The notes: generated by a model not told the origin, from the sequence alone. Positions 14,366-23,311 are shown, counted from the first letter of the stretch. The stretch: 32,237 bases of DNA from Scatosoma sp045655705 (GCA_045655705.1 JAZOPU010000089.1:1-32237); one strand, 5' to 3'. Made by a program: numbers and translations.

Positions 14366-14392
14366 AAATTGCCCCGTATCGGGGCGATTTTG
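14366..14392 (+). terminator. Intrinsic terminator or attenuator after rpoZ
   Basis: GCCCCG (14371-14376) pairs with CGGGGC (14380-14385), with a 3-nt loop and further A-T pairs outside, then a short T-run. No strong promoter is seen before priA, so partial read-through is likely. Confidence 0.7.
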
Positions 14393-14411
14393 CTATACTT
14401 GGAGTTTTGGT

Positions 14412-16586
14412 ATGATCGCGGAAGTTATCGTCGATATTGCGGCGAGTGAAACGGACAAAATATACGATTACCTTTGCGACGAAAATATCGTTGCAGGGGC
14501 GCGTGTGCGTGCGCCGTTTGGGGGGAAATACGTAACGGGCTTTGTTATGCGCGTTAAGGAAAGCTCCGATTATCCAATGGAAAAGCTTAAAAAAGTTTTA
14601 CCCTCCTTAGACGAATTGCCCGCGCTCAATAGCGAATGTCTTGCGCTTGCGGGGAAGCTCACCGCGCGATACCGTGTGCCCAAAGCACTCGCGCTCCGTT
14701 TGTTTTTGCCAACGGAAATGCGCACGGGAAAGGTGCGCGAGCTTATGCGAAATTACGCGGAGCTTTGCGTGCCTTTTGAAGAAATTACTTTGCCTAAAAC
14801 CGCAAAAAATCAAATGGGTGCGGCGGAGTATTTGCGCGACAACGGCAAAAGCGAATGTGCGATTGTCAACGGAATATTTCCCGCGGGGATAGCGGGCTTG
14901 GAGAAAAAAGGGTACGTACGGATTACCAAAGAACAAATTTTGCGCGATCCGTATAAAACGCTTCCAAGCGAAAACGCGCTCCATATCCTAACGCCTGATC
15001 AAAAACGCGCGGTGGAAACGGTGGAAACAGATGCGCGCACGGTGCAGCTTTTGCACGGGGTAACGGGTAGCGGAAAAACGGAAATTTACCTTACTTTAAT
15101 TGCGAAATGTCTGCGCGAAGGCAAAAGTTCGATTTTTCTCGTGCCTGAAATTTCGCTAACCCCCCAAATGCTCTCCCAGCTCCGCGCAAGGTTTGGCAAA
15201 AACGCGGCGATTTTGCACAGCGGACTTTCCGCGGGGGAGCGTTTCGACGAATGGTGGCGACTTCGCACGGGGGAAGCAAAGATTGCGATTGGCGCGCGTA
15301 GCGCGATATTCGCCCCGCTTGAAAACCTTGGCGTGATCATTATCGACGAAGAACACGATGCAAGCTATGCAAGCGAAAGTGCACCCCGTTATAATACTTT
15401 TGACGTAGCGCTTTTGCGGGCAAAAAAGAACGGTTGCAAGCTTGTTTTGGGCAGTGCGACGCCCGCGGTGGAAACGTATAAACGCGCAAGCGAAGGGGAG
15501 TTTTCGCTGATTAAATTAGACAAGCGTATCAATCAACGCCCGCTTCCTGAAATACTCATTGCGGATATGCGAAGAGAAGTTCGGCGGGGGAATAATTCGT
15601 CCTTTTCATCCGCGCTCAAAGAAGAAATGGAAAAATGCCTTGCGGGCGGGAAACAGGCGATCTTGTTTTTGAACCGTCGCGGATATTCGCAAACGGTGAT
15701 TTGCAAAGAATGCGGATACGTGGCAAAGTGCGAAGCGTGCGACGTTTCGCTCACCTATCATCGCGACGAAGACTGTTTGAAATGCCATTATTGCGGGGCA
15801 AAATACGGTATGTTGTCCGCTTGTCCGGACTGTGGCGGGCACAAGCTTTCGTATGCTGGCACGGGCACGCAACGTATCGTTTCAGAACTTCAAAAACTCT
15901 ATCCCACGGCGCTCATTTTGCGAATGGATAACGACACGACGAGCGGAAAGGAAGGGCATTATAAAATACTCAAAACGTTTGCGGAGAAAAAAGCGGATAT
16001 ACTCGTGGGTACGCAAATGATCGCCAAAGGCCACGACTTCCCCGCTGTTACGCTCGTGGGGATTTTAGACGCGGATATGAGTTTGCATTTTTCCGATTAT
16101 AGAAGCGGAGAAAGAACGTTCCAACTGCTTACCCAAGTGGCGGGCAGAAGCGGACGGGCAGGCGAACAGGGCAAGGTGGTCTTGCAAACGTTCGATCCCG
16201 AAAACGAAGTCTTGCGCTACGCGGTGGCGTATGATTATCAAGGCTTTTACGATAATGAAATATCCTTGCGCGCGGCAATGGCGTTCCCGCCCTTTTCCAA
16301 AATTGTGCGCGTGCTCGTGACGGGCGAGGATGATAAAAAAACAATGGAAACGCTCAAAGAAGTATATTTTGCGTTGGAGCGTTTGTATACGGATAATCCT
16401 GAAAAATTTTTATTCTTTAATAAAATGCGTGCGCCCATCAAGCGCATACAAAATAAATTTAGATATCAAGTGCTTATGCGTCTTTCCGATGCGTCCGTTT
16501 TGTCTGAAATCTACGACGCGGTCGCAACCGCGCGCACGCGCGACGTGCTTGTATCGGTAGAAGAAAATCCGACGAATTTAAGCTGA
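14412..16586 (+). CDS. priA: Primosomal protein N' (replication restart helicase PriA)
   Basis: Superfamily 2 helicase that recognises stalled forks and reloads the replisome. In the 724-residue protein the N-terminal 3'-DNA-binding domain (YDYLCDENIVAGARVRAPFG) is followed by Walker A HGVTGSGKTEIY near residue 215, Walker B IIIDEEHD near 312, and motif GSATPAVETY. A zinc-binding region with paired CxxC motifs (CKEC, CEAC, CHYC, CPDC) lies near residues 432-477. Later helicase motifs include VGTQMIAKGHDFPAVTLVGI and LTQVAGRSGRAG. The ATG follows TTGGAG. It has 48 bp between it and rpoZ and is followed closely by def, as in Bacillus. Confidence 0.97.
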   Translation: MIAEVIVDIAASETDKIYDYLCDENIVAGARVRAPFGGKYVTGFVMRVKESSDYPMEKLKKVLPSLDELPALNSECLALAGKLTARYRVPKALALRLFLPTEMRTGKVRELMRNYAELCVPFEEITLPKTAKNQMGAAEYLRDNGKSECAIVNGIFPAGIAGLEKKGYVRITKEQILRDPYKTLPSENALHILTPDQKRAVETVETDARTVQLLHGVTGSGKTEIYLTLIAKCLREGKSSIFLVPEISLTPQMLSQLRARFGKNAAILHSGLSAGERFDEWWRLRTGEAKIAIGARSAIFAPLENLGVIIIDEEHDASYASESAPRYNTFDVALLRAKKNGCKLVLGSATPAVETYKRASEGEFSLIKLDKRINQRPLPEILIADMRREVRRGNNSSFSSALKEEMEKCLAGGKQAILFLNRRGYSQTVICKECGYVAKCEACDVSLTYHRDEDCLKCHYCGAKYGMLSACPDCGGHKLSYAGTGTQRIVSELQKLYPTALILRMDNDTTSGKEGHYKILKTFAEKKADILVGTQMIAKGHDFPAVTLVGILDADMSLHFSDYRSGERTFQLLTQVAGRSGRAGEQGKVVLQTFDPENEVLRYAVAYDYQGFYDNEISLRAAMAFPPFSKIVRVLVTGEDDKKTMETLKEVYFALERLYTDNPEKFLFFNKMRAPIKRIQNKFRYQVLMRLSDASVLSEIYDAVATARTRDVLVSVEENPTNLS

Positions 16587-16599
16587 GAAAGGAGAAAAA

Positions 16600-17052
16600 A
16601 TGGCAATTAGAAACGTGGTACAAGTAGGCGACGAGGTTTTGCGCGGAAAATGTTTCCCTGTGGAAAACTTCGACGAAAATCTTTGGGCTTTGCTTGACGA
16701 TATGAAAGATACCGTTAAAAAAGAACAGGGCGCGGGGCTTGCCGCACCGCAAGTGGGCGTGCTCCGTCGCGTGGTGGTCGTGGACGTGGAAGAAGGATAT
16801 TTTGAGTTTATCAATCCCGTGATCGTTTCGCAAAAGGGCGAACAAACGGGCTGGGAAGGCTGTCTTTCCGTGCGCGGGAAAAGCGGAATCGTGTCCCGTC
16901 CTATGAAAGTCAAGCTTGCGTATCAGGACAGAAACGGGGAAAAATATTTGCTCCAAGCCAAGGGCTTTTTTGCTCGCGCCATTTGCCACGAGCTGGATCA
17001 TTTAGATGGTATTTTGTATATCGACAAAGCTACGCATATAGAAAAGAATTAA
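16600..17052 (+). CDS. def: Peptide deformylase
   Basis: Removes the formyl group from the N-terminus of new proteins, a metalloenzyme. The 150-residue protein has all three motifs: GAGLAAPQVG (residues 45-54), EGCLSV with metal ligand Cys88, and HELDH with ligands His130 and His134 and catalytic Glu131. AAAGGAG precedes the ATG. It is 9 bp before fmt, which adds the formyl group that Def removes, so the two opposing steps are co-expressed. Confidence 0.97.
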   Translation: MAIRNVVQVGDEVLRGKCFPVENFDENLWALLDDMKDTVKKEQGAGLAAPQVGVLRRVVVVDVEEGYFEFINPVIVSQKGEQTGWEGCLSVRGKSGIVSRPMKVKLAYQDRNGEKYLLQAKGFFARAICHELDHLDGILYIDKATHIEKN

Positions 17053-17061
17053 GGGGAAATT

Positions 17062-18009
17062 ATGAAGATCGTATTTGCGGGCACGCCGGAGTTTGCTCTC
17101 GCGCCCCTTGAAAATATATTCCAAAACGGTTATAACGTCGTGGGCGTGGTTACGCAAGCGGACAAACCGCAGGGCAGAAAGGGTGTTTTGACACCGCCAC
17201 CTGTGAAAACGCTGGCGCTTTCGCACGCCGTTCCCGTTCTGCAACCGATAAAACTCAAAGAGCAAGTGGAAGAACTCAAAGCGCTCGGCGGGGATATTAT
17301 GATCACTTGCGCATACGGACAAATACTCACAAAGCAGGTGCTGGATTTGTTCCCGCTCGGCGTTTGGAATATTCACGCGGGGCTTTTGCCCAAATACCGC
17401 GGTGCGTCGCCTATACAAAGCTGTATTTTGGCGGGGGAAACGCAAACGGGCGTGTCGGTAATGAAAACGGAGCTTGGATTGGATTGCGGGGATATTTTAT
17501 GCGTGCAAACCACGGAAATTTCGCCTGCGGAAACGTATGGCGAGCTTTCTAATAGACTGTCCTTGATCGGTGCGGATTTGATCGTTCGTGCGTTGAAAAT
17601 GCTCGAAAACGGCGATTATACGCTTACAAAACAAGCCGACGAAGGCGTGCAAACGGTACGAAAAATCAATAAAGAAAACGCAAAAATATGCTTTGATAAA
17701 AGGGCGCAAGAGATCGTAAATCTCGTGCGGGCAATGAACCCTGCGCCCGTGGCGTATGGCGTGATAGACGATAGCGCGATCAACGTGTATCTTGCGGAGG
17801 CGGTTGCGTTGGAAAGCTTGACAGAAGAAGAAAAAAATGCGAAAGTGGGTGAAGTGTTGAGCGATAGCCCCAAACGCGGACTGCTCGTGCGGTGCAAAGA
17901 CGGTGCGGTGAAACTGCTCGAAGTACAGGGCGCGGGCGGAAAGCGCATGAAAGGTAGTGATTTTCTCAACGGCAGAAAGGTCAAAAAAGGGCAGGTGTTC
18001 CAATGTTGA
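17062..18009 (+). CDS. fmt: Methionyl-tRNA formyltransferase
   Basis: Transfers a formyl group from 10-formyl-tetrahydrofolate to initiator Met-tRNA. The 315-residue protein has a Rossmann-type N-terminal domain (MKIVFAGTPEFA) with catalytic Asn103, His105 and Asp141 in the NIHAGLLPKYRGASPI and GLDCGD motifs, and a C-terminal OB-like tRNA-binding domain from about residue 205. It overlaps rsmB by seven bases, so they are probably translated together. Confidence 0.97.
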   Translation: MKIVFAGTPEFALAPLENIFQNGYNVVGVVTQADKPQGRKGVLTPPPVKTLALSHAVPVLQPIKLKEQVEELKALGGDIMITCAYGQILTKQVLDLFPLGVWNIHAGLLPKYRGASPIQSCILAGETQTGVSVMKTELGLDCGDILCVQTTEISPAETYGELSNRLSLIGADLIVRALKMLENGDYTLTKQADEGVQTVRKINKENAKICFDKRAQEIVNLVRAMNPAPVAYGVIDDSAINVYLAEAVALESLTEEEKNAKVGEVLSDSPKRGLLVRCKDGAVKLLEVQGAGGKRMKGSDFLNGRKVKKGQVFQC

Positions 18010-19244
18010 GCAATCCCGTCTACGACCCCTTTCAAATCCTGACGAAAATCTACGGCGGCGGTGCACACGTCAAGCAAGCGATCGCGGATACGTATATCGA
18101 AGAACAGTATAGAACGCGTACGGTAAAGATTGTCTACGGCGTGTTGGAAAACGACGGGTATTTGGACTTTTGCATCCGTTGCCACGCGGAAAAAGCACCC
18201 AAGCTCGCCGTGCGGATACTGCTAAAAATTTCGCTGTATATGCTTATTTTTATGGACAAGAAACGGTATATGGTTACCGATCTTGCCGTAACTCTTTGTA
18301 AAAAACTGGGCAAAAGCGGTGTGAGCGGATTTGTCAACGCGTTTTTGCGTCGGTTTGACGAAGAAAAAGTAAAACAAGCGTTGCCAAAAGGCGACGAAGG
18401 CGAGACAATCAAGCTTTCCTATCCGCTTTTTGCGTATAAGCTTTTGAAGAAAGAATACGGCGAAAGAGCGAGTGCGATTGCGGGTGCAAAGAGCGCGGGG
18501 GTGTCCGTGCGGTTTGCTCGTGGAGCGGAAAAGTATTCGGAAAAACCGCGTTTGGAAACGCCTTTTTCGGAAAGCTATCAGCATTATATTTTTCAAACTT
18601 TTACGCGCGACGAAAATTTTGATAAAGGCGAATATACCTTTCAATCCATAGGGAGTATTGCTATTTGCGATTGCGTGTCGGCGTGTGAAAATATGCTGGA
18701 TGCTTGCGCCGCGCCGGGAGGGAAATCGGTGCTTTTGGCGGAGAAATGCAAAAGCGTTACGGCGTTTGAGTTGCATAAGCACCGCGTGGAACTCATCACT
18801 GCCTATAAAACGCGTATGGGCAAAGAAAACGTGCGCGAAATACAAAAGGACAGTTCGGTGTTTGATAGCGCGTTTGAAAATGCCTTTGACGGGGTGTTGT
18901 GCGACGTGCCCTGTTCGGGGTTTGGGACGGTGAGTGAAAATCCCGATATTAAAATATTCAAAAAACAAGAAGATATCCGCGTTTTGAACACTACGCAAAA
19001 AAGCATATTAAACGCTTGCTCGAAATACGTTAAGAAGGGCGGAAATTTATATTATTCCACTTGTTCGGTGTTTGAGAGTGAAAACGATTTGATCGTAGAG
19101 GGCTTTTTGCGTGAAAATCCAGAATTTGAAGTGGAGCAAATAGACAGTCCGCTGTGCCATAATAAGAAAAAATACGGATTGCAGTTTTTGCCCGATACGG
19201 CGTTTGGCGCAGGGTTTTATATTTGTAAAATGAGGCGTGTATGA
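18003..19244 (+). CDS. rsmB: 16S rRNA (cytosine-967-C5)-methyltransferase RsmB
   Basis: Methylates C967 of 16S rRNA with S-adenosylmethionine. The 413-residue protein has a NusB-like N-terminal RNA-binding domain (residues about 5-135) and a Fmu/NOL1 methyltransferase domain. Motif I is LDACAAPGGKS near residue 235, motif IV is DVPCSGFGT near 300 with one conserved Cys, and motif VI is YYSTCSVFESEND near 350 with the catalytic Cys. The start overlaps the fmt stop, and the stop overlaps the rlmN start (ATGA). The N-terminal region is more divergent than the catalytic domain. Confidence 0.94.
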   Translation: MLSNPVYDPFQILTKIYGGGAHVKQAIADTYIEEQYRTRTVKIVYGVLENDGYLDFCIRCHAEKAPKLAVRILLKISLYMLIFMDKKRYMVTDLAVTLCKKLGKSGVSGFVNAFLRRFDEEKVKQALPKGDEGETIKLSYPLFAYKLLKKEYGERASAIAGAKSAGVSVRFARGAEKYSEKPRLETPFSESYQHYIFQTFTRDENFDKGEYTFQSIGSIAICDCVSACENMLDACAAPGGKSVLLAEKCKSVTAFELHKHRVELITAYKTRMGKENVREIQKDSSVFDSAFENAFDGVLCDVPCSGFGTVSENPDIKIFKKQEDIRVLNTTQKSILNACSKYVKKGGNLYYSTCSVFESENDLIVEGFLRENPEFEVEQIDSPLCHNKKKYGLQFLPDTAFGAGFYICKMRRV

Positions 19245-20287
19245 AAAAGATATTGCAAGATTTATCCTTTGCGGAAGTGGAAACGCTCGTTTTAGGGCTA
19301 GGCGAGAAAAAATTCCGTGCAAAACAGCTTTTTGAAGGCTTGACGCAGGGCAAGGCGATCACGGATATATCTTCGCTTTCCAAGGCGTTTAAAGAAAGAC
19401 TTTGCGACGAATACGAGAACGCGCCCGTGCGGATTAAAGAAACGTTTTATTCCTCGGATGGCACGGAAAAATATCTCTTCGAGTTTGCCGACGGACATCT
19501 CGTGGAAGGCGTTTTAATGAAATATAAATACGGCTACACGCAATGCATTTCCACGCAAGTGGGTTGCAGAATGGGCTGTAAGTTTTGCGCGTCCACGCTT
19601 GGGGGCTTGGTGCGAAATTTAACCGCAGGGGAAATACTCTCGCAAGTCTTGCTTGTTAATGCTCTTCACAAAGACGACGTGAAAGGACAAGGAAATCAGG
19701 CTCGCGCGGTTACCAATCTCGTGCTTATGGGTAGCGGAGAACCGCTTGATAACTACGACGAAGTGATGAAATTTTTGCGTAATATCACGGCGGAAGAAGG
19801 CTTGAATATGAGCGCGCGGAATATCTCTTTATCGACCTGCGGGTTAGTGCCGAAAATGTATAAGCTTGCCGAAGAAAACGTGCCTGTCAATCTCACCGTG
19901 TCCTTGCACGCGACGAATGATACGGAAAGATTGCGCACAATGCCCGTTGCCAAGGCGTATAAAATAGAAGAAATCTTAAAGGCTTGTCAGTACTACTTTG
20001 AAAAAACGGGGCGTAGATATTATTTTGAGTATACGCTCATTGACGGGGAAAATTGCGACGATACGCACGCGGACGCGCTGATTGCCCTGCTCAAAGGCAA
20101 GCCCTGCCACGTCAATTTGATACGCCTCAACGAAGTTAAGGAACGAAACCTAAAAGCGACGGGCGAAAAACAAGCCTATCGATTTTTGGGCAGGCTGGAA
20201 AAGGGCGGAATTTCCGCAACTTTGCGCCGTCAAATCGGTGCGGATATCGGCGGTGCTTGCGGACAGCTTCGCGCAAGTTATTTATAG
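19241..20287 (+). CDS. rlmN: 23S rRNA (adenine-2503-C2)-methyltransferase RlmN
   Basis: Radical SAM enzyme that methylates A2503 of 23S rRNA and A37 of some tRNAs. In the 348-residue protein the 4Fe-4S-binding CxxxCxxC is CRMGCKFC near residues 109-116. Further family blocks are NLVLMGSGEPLDNYDEVMKF, ISLSTCGLVPKM, NLTVSLHA and RRYYFEYTLIDGENC; the C-terminal region near residue 337 carries the CG of GGACGQL with the conserved catalytic Cys. The typical tail follows. It overlaps rsmB by four bases, completing the core translation block. Confidence 0.97.
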   Translation: MKKILQDLSFAEVETLVLGLGEKKFRAKQLFEGLTQGKAITDISSLSKAFKERLCDEYENAPVRIKETFYSSDGTEKYLFEFADGHLVEGVLMKYKYGYTQCISTQVGCRMGCKFCASTLGGLVRNLTAGEILSQVLLVNALHKDDVKGQGNQARAVTNLVLMGSGEPLDNYDEVMKFLRNITAEEGLNMSARNISLSTCGLVPKMYKLAEENVPVNLTVSLHATNDTERLRTMPVAKAYKIEEILKACQYYFEKTGRRYYFEYTLIDGENCDDTHADALIALLKGKPCHVNLIRLNEVKERNLKATGEKQAYRFLGRLEKGGISATLRRQIGADIGGACGQLRASYL

Positions 20288-20316
20288 AATAGATAGATTT
20301 TTTACCCGTCATTTGT

Positions 20317-20345
20317 TTGACAAAACGAATGGCTGGGGGTATAAT
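20317..20345 (+). promoter_or_regulatory. Consensus sigma-A promoter of the MATE gene
   Basis: TTGACA at 20317-20322 and TATAAT at 20340-20345 with a 17-bp spacer. Confidence 0.92.
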
Positions 20346-20383
20346 ATAGGCGATTTTAAAAAGCGAAAGGATAGGAAAGCGGT

Positions 20384-21787
20384 ATGGTGGCGCAAAAACA
20401 AAAAGTGGATTTCACGCAAGGCAAACTGTTTGCTAAAATTTTTTGGTTCGTGTTGCCGATTGTAGTAACCAATTTGTTGCAGACGTTCTACAATGCCGCG
20501 GATATGATGGTCGTGAGTTTGTCGAGCGAAACCAATGCCGTTGGCGCGGTGGGTACGACCAGCTCATTTATTCATTTGATTGTCAACGTCTTTATCGGGT
20601 TTTCCGTGGGCGCAAACGTCGTGGTGGCAAGAAATATCGGCGCGGGCGACGAGCTTGGAAAACAAAAAGCCATACACACTGCGCTTCTTATCGGCTTGTT
20701 TTTTGGGATAGTCGGCGCGGGCGTGGGCATAGCGATCTCTCGCTGGGTGCTGACGGTTATGGGTACGACGGGGAATTTGCTTGATCTTGCCGTAAAATAT
20801 ACCTATTTCTATTTTGCAGGCGTGCCGTTTTTGGCGGTTACCAATTATTTGATTGCAATTTTTAGGGCAAAGGGGGACAGTAAAACCCCGCTTGTCGTAC
20901 TTTCACTTGCGGGGCTTGTCAACGTGGGACTTAATTTACTCTTCGTGCTTGCGTTTAAACTATCGGTGGAAGGGGTGGCGCTTGCGACGGCGATTGCCAA
21001 TTTGCTTTCCTTTATCGTATTGCTTGTCAAACTGAAAAAGGACGGGGATTTCTCTTTTAAACAACTGAAAGTGAATAAAAAAGCCTTGAAAGATATCGTG
21101 TTTATCGGCTTGCCTGCGGCAATACAGGGCGCGATTATCTCCCTTTCCAATATACTCATTCAATCGTCGATCGTAACGGTGAATAACAACGTTTGTCCAC
21201 CGGATAGTACCTATCAACCGGTGGTGAACGGTTGCGCGGCGGGGTCCAATTTATCGAATTTCGTGTATACTGCGCAAAACGCGGTGTATCAAGGCGCGAT
21301 TACGTTCACGTCGCAAAATATGGGTGCGAATAAACCAAGGCGCGTGTATAAAATTATGGGCATTTGTTGCCTTTTAAGCAGTATGTTCGGGATTTTCCTT
21401 GCGACTACGATATTCCTTTTGAGAGTACCGCTTTTGTCGCTCTACGGCGTGCCTGTGGGGGAAGTGGGGAGCTTGGAAGAACTTGCTTTTAACGCCGCAA
21501 CTACACAGCTTTTGTTCGTGTGCTTGCCCTATTTCCTTTGCGGGATTATGGAAGTTGGATCGGGTGCGCTCCGCGGTATGGGCAAATCCACGCTGTCTAT
21601 GATTTTGATGCTCGTGGGCTCGTGCTTGCTTAGGGTAGTGTGGCTTTTGACCGTGTTCCCGCTTAAACAAACGCTGGAAATGGTGTATATTTGTTACCCT
21701 GTAACGTGGATATTAACGTCTATCGCAATGTTTATTTGCGCGTTTGTGAATATTAGGAAAAAGATTAAATACGGAGAGAACAGTTGA
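20384..21787 (+). CDS. MATE family efflux transporter
   Basis: A 467-residue, twelve-helix antiporter of the multidrug and toxin extrusion (NorM/DinF-like) family, exporting drugs or metabolites in exchange for sodium ions or protons. Family signatures are FWFVLPIVVTNLLQTFYNAADMMVV at the start (helix 1), GFSVGANVVVARNIGAG in the first repeat, and FTSQNMGANKPRR in the second repeat. Compared with usual members it has an insertion of about ten residues bounded by cysteines (CPPDSTYQPVVNGC) in the loop before FVYTAQNAVYQGA, expected on the outer face or in a helix-connecting loop. It has its own consensus promoter and is followed 1 bp later by a YgjV-like gene. Substrate unknown. Confidence 0.94.
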   Translation: MVAQKQKVDFTQGKLFAKIFWFVLPIVVTNLLQTFYNAADMMVVSLSSETNAVGAVGTTSSFIHLIVNVFIGFSVGANVVVARNIGAGDELGKQKAIHTALLIGLFFGIVGAGVGIAISRWVLTVMGTTGNLLDLAVKYTYFYFAGVPFLAVTNYLIAIFRAKGDSKTPLVVLSLAGLVNVGLNLLFVLAFKLSVEGVALATAIANLLSFIVLLVKLKKDGDFSFKQLKVNKKALKDIVFIGLPAAIQGAIISLSNILIQSSIVTVNNNVCPPDSTYQPVVNGCAAGSNLSNFVYTAQNAVYQGAITFTSQNMGANKPRRVYKIMGICCLLSSMFGIFLATTIFLLRVPLLSLYGVPVGEVGSLEELAFNAATTQLLFVCLPYFLCGIMEVGSGALRGMGKSTLSMILMLVGSCLLRVVWLLTVFPLKQTLEMVYICYPVTWILTSIAMFICAFVNIRKKIKYGENS

Positions 21788-21788
21788 T

Positions 21789-22334
21789 ATGCTTGCACTC
21801 GTTATGAGTTTTATAGCAATGTCTTTGCTCATTGGCAGTTATTTTTTCAAAGACCGCACGTATTTTTTGCTTTTTCAATCTTTGGGGATTGTGTTTTTAA
21901 TACTTTCCTATTTGTTCGACGGACTGTATTTTGCCATGATAGGCTTGATGGTGGGGCTTTCGCGTACGTTTTCCTATTTTTTATACGAAAAAAAACACAC
22001 GCGCGCGCCCGTGAGCTTAGCGGTGCTTTTTTGTATGCTTACGCTTGCGGCGTATGCAGTTGTCAATTTATGGATACTCAAAAATCCCGCGCCCGTGGAT
22101 ATTATCAATTTGGCGGCGCTTTGCGGGTATGCGATTTTATTCCGAATCAAGAACGTAAAACTTATGCGGTATTTGATTTTGTTGCCGACCGCGCTTTCGG
22201 TGCTATATAACGTGCTTTGCGGGGCGGCGGTGTTCGTGGCGATATCCTATGCGTTTGAGATTGCGGCGAATATCTACGCGATTGTCAAGTTTAATATTTT
22301 AGACGAAAAAAAGGAAGAAATAAAACGTTGCTAA
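21789..22334 (+). CDS. YgjV-like membrane protein
   Basis: A 181-residue integral membrane protein with about six hydrophobic segments and a short basic-acidic tail (DEKKEEIKRC). The pattern of repeated small hydrophobic helices with FQSLGIVFLILSYLF and NLAALCGYAILFRIKN resembles the YgjV family of bacterial inner membrane proteins, whose role is not established. It starts 1 bp after the MATE stop, with GAGAG upstream, and shares its promoter, so it may assist the exporter. The family call is moderate and the functional link is inference. Confidence 0.7.
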   Translation: MLALVMSFIAMSLLIGSYFFKDRTYFLLFQSLGIVFLILSYLFDGLYFAMIGLMVGLSRTFSYFLYEKKHTRAPVSLAVLFCMLTLAAYAVVNLWILKNPAPVDIINLAALCGYAILFRIKNVKLMRYLILLPTALSVLYNVLCGAAVFVAISYAFEIAANIYAIVKFNILDEKKEEIKRC

Positions 22335-22340
22335 CGCAAA

Positions 22341-22371
22341 AACCCCGACTGTTCCAGTCGGGGTTGATTTT
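22341..22371. terminator. Bidirectional terminator between the YgjV-like gene and rpmB
   Basis: AACCCCGACT (22341-22350) pairs with AGTCGGGGTT (22356-22365). T-rich sequence follows on the plus strand (GATTTTT) and on the minus strand (TTTTTGCG), serving both convergent genes. Confidence 0.92.
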
Positions 22372-22387
22372 TGCTTAAAAAGGGAAT

Positions 22388-22573
22388 TTAGTCTGCTTTC
22401 TTCATCGTTCTGATGCAGCGTGCGCAAACGTAGCCGTTCATTTCCTTTCCTTCTTCAACGTAGGAGACTTTTTGAACGTTTACTTTGAAAGTTCTTCTCG
22501 TTTTACGGTTGGAGTGGCTGACGTTGTTGCCCGAAGCTTGACCTTTACCGCAAATATTGCATACTCTTGACAT
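22388..22573 (-). CDS. rpmB: 50S ribosomal protein L28
   Basis: Large-subunit protein L28. The 61-residue sequence has the N-terminal SRVCNICGKG and SHSNRKTRRTFKVNVQ motifs and C-terminal CARCIRTMKK. The two CxxC pairs mark the zinc-binding (C+) form. GGAGGTG precedes the ATG on this strand. It is divergent from yloU, the same arrangement as in Bacillus, and convergent with the YgjV-like gene. The leader contains unusual palindromes, listed separately. Confidence 0.97.
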   Translation of the reverse strand: MSRVCNICGKGQASGNNVSHSNRKTRRTFKVNVQKVSYVEEGKEMNGYVCARCIRTMKKAD

Positions 22574-22619
22574 AGTAACACCTCCGATTTTCGGTTATTT
22601 TTCCGTGGTTTTAGGTTCC

Positions 22620-22684
22620 GTTTTGCGCGCAAATACACTCTTGCGCAAAACAAGCAATAATAATATATCATTTCCGCGCGGAAA
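22620..22684 (-). promoter_or_regulatory. Palindrome-rich leader and promoter region of rpmB
   Basis: Read on the minus strand, GTTTTGCGC (plus 22643-22651) can pair with GCGCAAAAC (plus 22620-22628), a 9-bp hairpin in the predicted rpmB leader. A perfect 14-bp palindrome TTTCCGCGCGGAAA lies upstream at 22671-22684, next to a TATATT-like -10. No consensus -35 is clear. These may be sites for autogenous or stress control of L28, but no regulator is known to me. Confidence 0.4.
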
Positions 22685-22749
22685 AATCAATCAAATTTGG
22701 GGGCAAAAAAACAAAAAATAAAAAATATTCTGTTTTTTTTGAAAAATGC

Positions 22750-22778
22750 TTGCAAAATAATGGGAAATAGTCTATAAT
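22750..22778 (+). promoter_or_regulatory. Promoter of the yloU-fakA-recG unit
   Basis: TTGCAA at 22750-22755 and TATAAT at 22773-22778, 17 bp apart, with GGAG and the start codon shortly downstream. Confidence 0.82.
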
Positions 22779-22801
22779 GAAAAAGTACTTGGAGAATGAT
22801 T

Positions 22802-23155
22802 ATGTCAGTAAACACTAACAACGCATACGGCAAAATATCTATTTCCGACTTGGCGATTGCCAAAGTCGCGTCTCACACCGCGATGGAATCGTATGGGATC
22901 GTGGAGATGGTTTCCCGCCGTTTTACCGACAGTTTATCCGCCCTTATGAAAAAAGATAAGGACGGTGGTAAAGGCATTAAAGTTACCACCTCCGGGAACA
23001 GGATTTATATTGACGTGTACGTAGTTATCAAATACGGCGTTTCTATCAACGCCGTTGCCGAATCGCTCAAAGAAGCGATCAAATACAAAGTCGAAGCGTT
23101 TACGGGTATGATCGTCGATACGGTCAACGTCAACGTTATCGGCGTCAAACTCTGA
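22802..23155 (+). CDS. yloU: Asp23/Gls24 family protein YloU
   Basis: A 117-residue member of the Asp23/Gls24 (DUF322) family, small proteins tied to cell-envelope homeostasis; B. subtilis YloU sits in the same gene order. Visible family blocks are NAYGKISISDLAIAKVAS at the start and VDVYVVIKYGVSINAVAESL-like strands followed by the C-terminal MIVDTVNVNVIGVKL. I chose the ATG at 22802 because GGAG at 22791 has correct spacing to it; the in-frame ATG at 22796 is too close. It precedes fakA by 156 bp, a gap with several hairpins. Confidence 0.92.
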   Translation: MSVNTNNAYGKISISDLAIAKVASHTAMESYGIVEMVSRRFTDSLSALMKKDKDGGKGIKVTTSGNRIYIDVYVVIKYGVSINAVAESLKEAIKYKVEAFTGMIVDTVNVNVIGVKL

Positions 23156-23158
23156 TCA

Positions 23159-23300
23159 TACGCGCGTTGCCCAAGGGGCGAAGCGCTTTTTGCGTTTGCT
23201 TATAATCTTCTTCGCTTTTAAGCGAAAAAAACAAAAGATTAAAGGCGTGCCTTATTCGTCCGTAGCCACGGAAAAAAGGCGGTTTGAATAGAAATTAAGG
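23159..23300 (+). other. Structured intergenic gap between yloU and fakA
   Basis: Two nested hairpins are visible: TTCGCTT (23211-23217) with AAGCGAA (23220-23226), flanked by outer AATCTT and AAGATT; and GCCTT (23249-23253) with AAGGC (23276-23280) enclosing CCGT (23260-23263) and ACGG (23268-23271). The first is followed by a run of A, not T, so it is a poor plus-strand terminator. Both may be mRNA processing or stability elements. No coding potential seen. Confidence 0.4.
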
Positions 23301-23311
23301 AGCATTACCAG

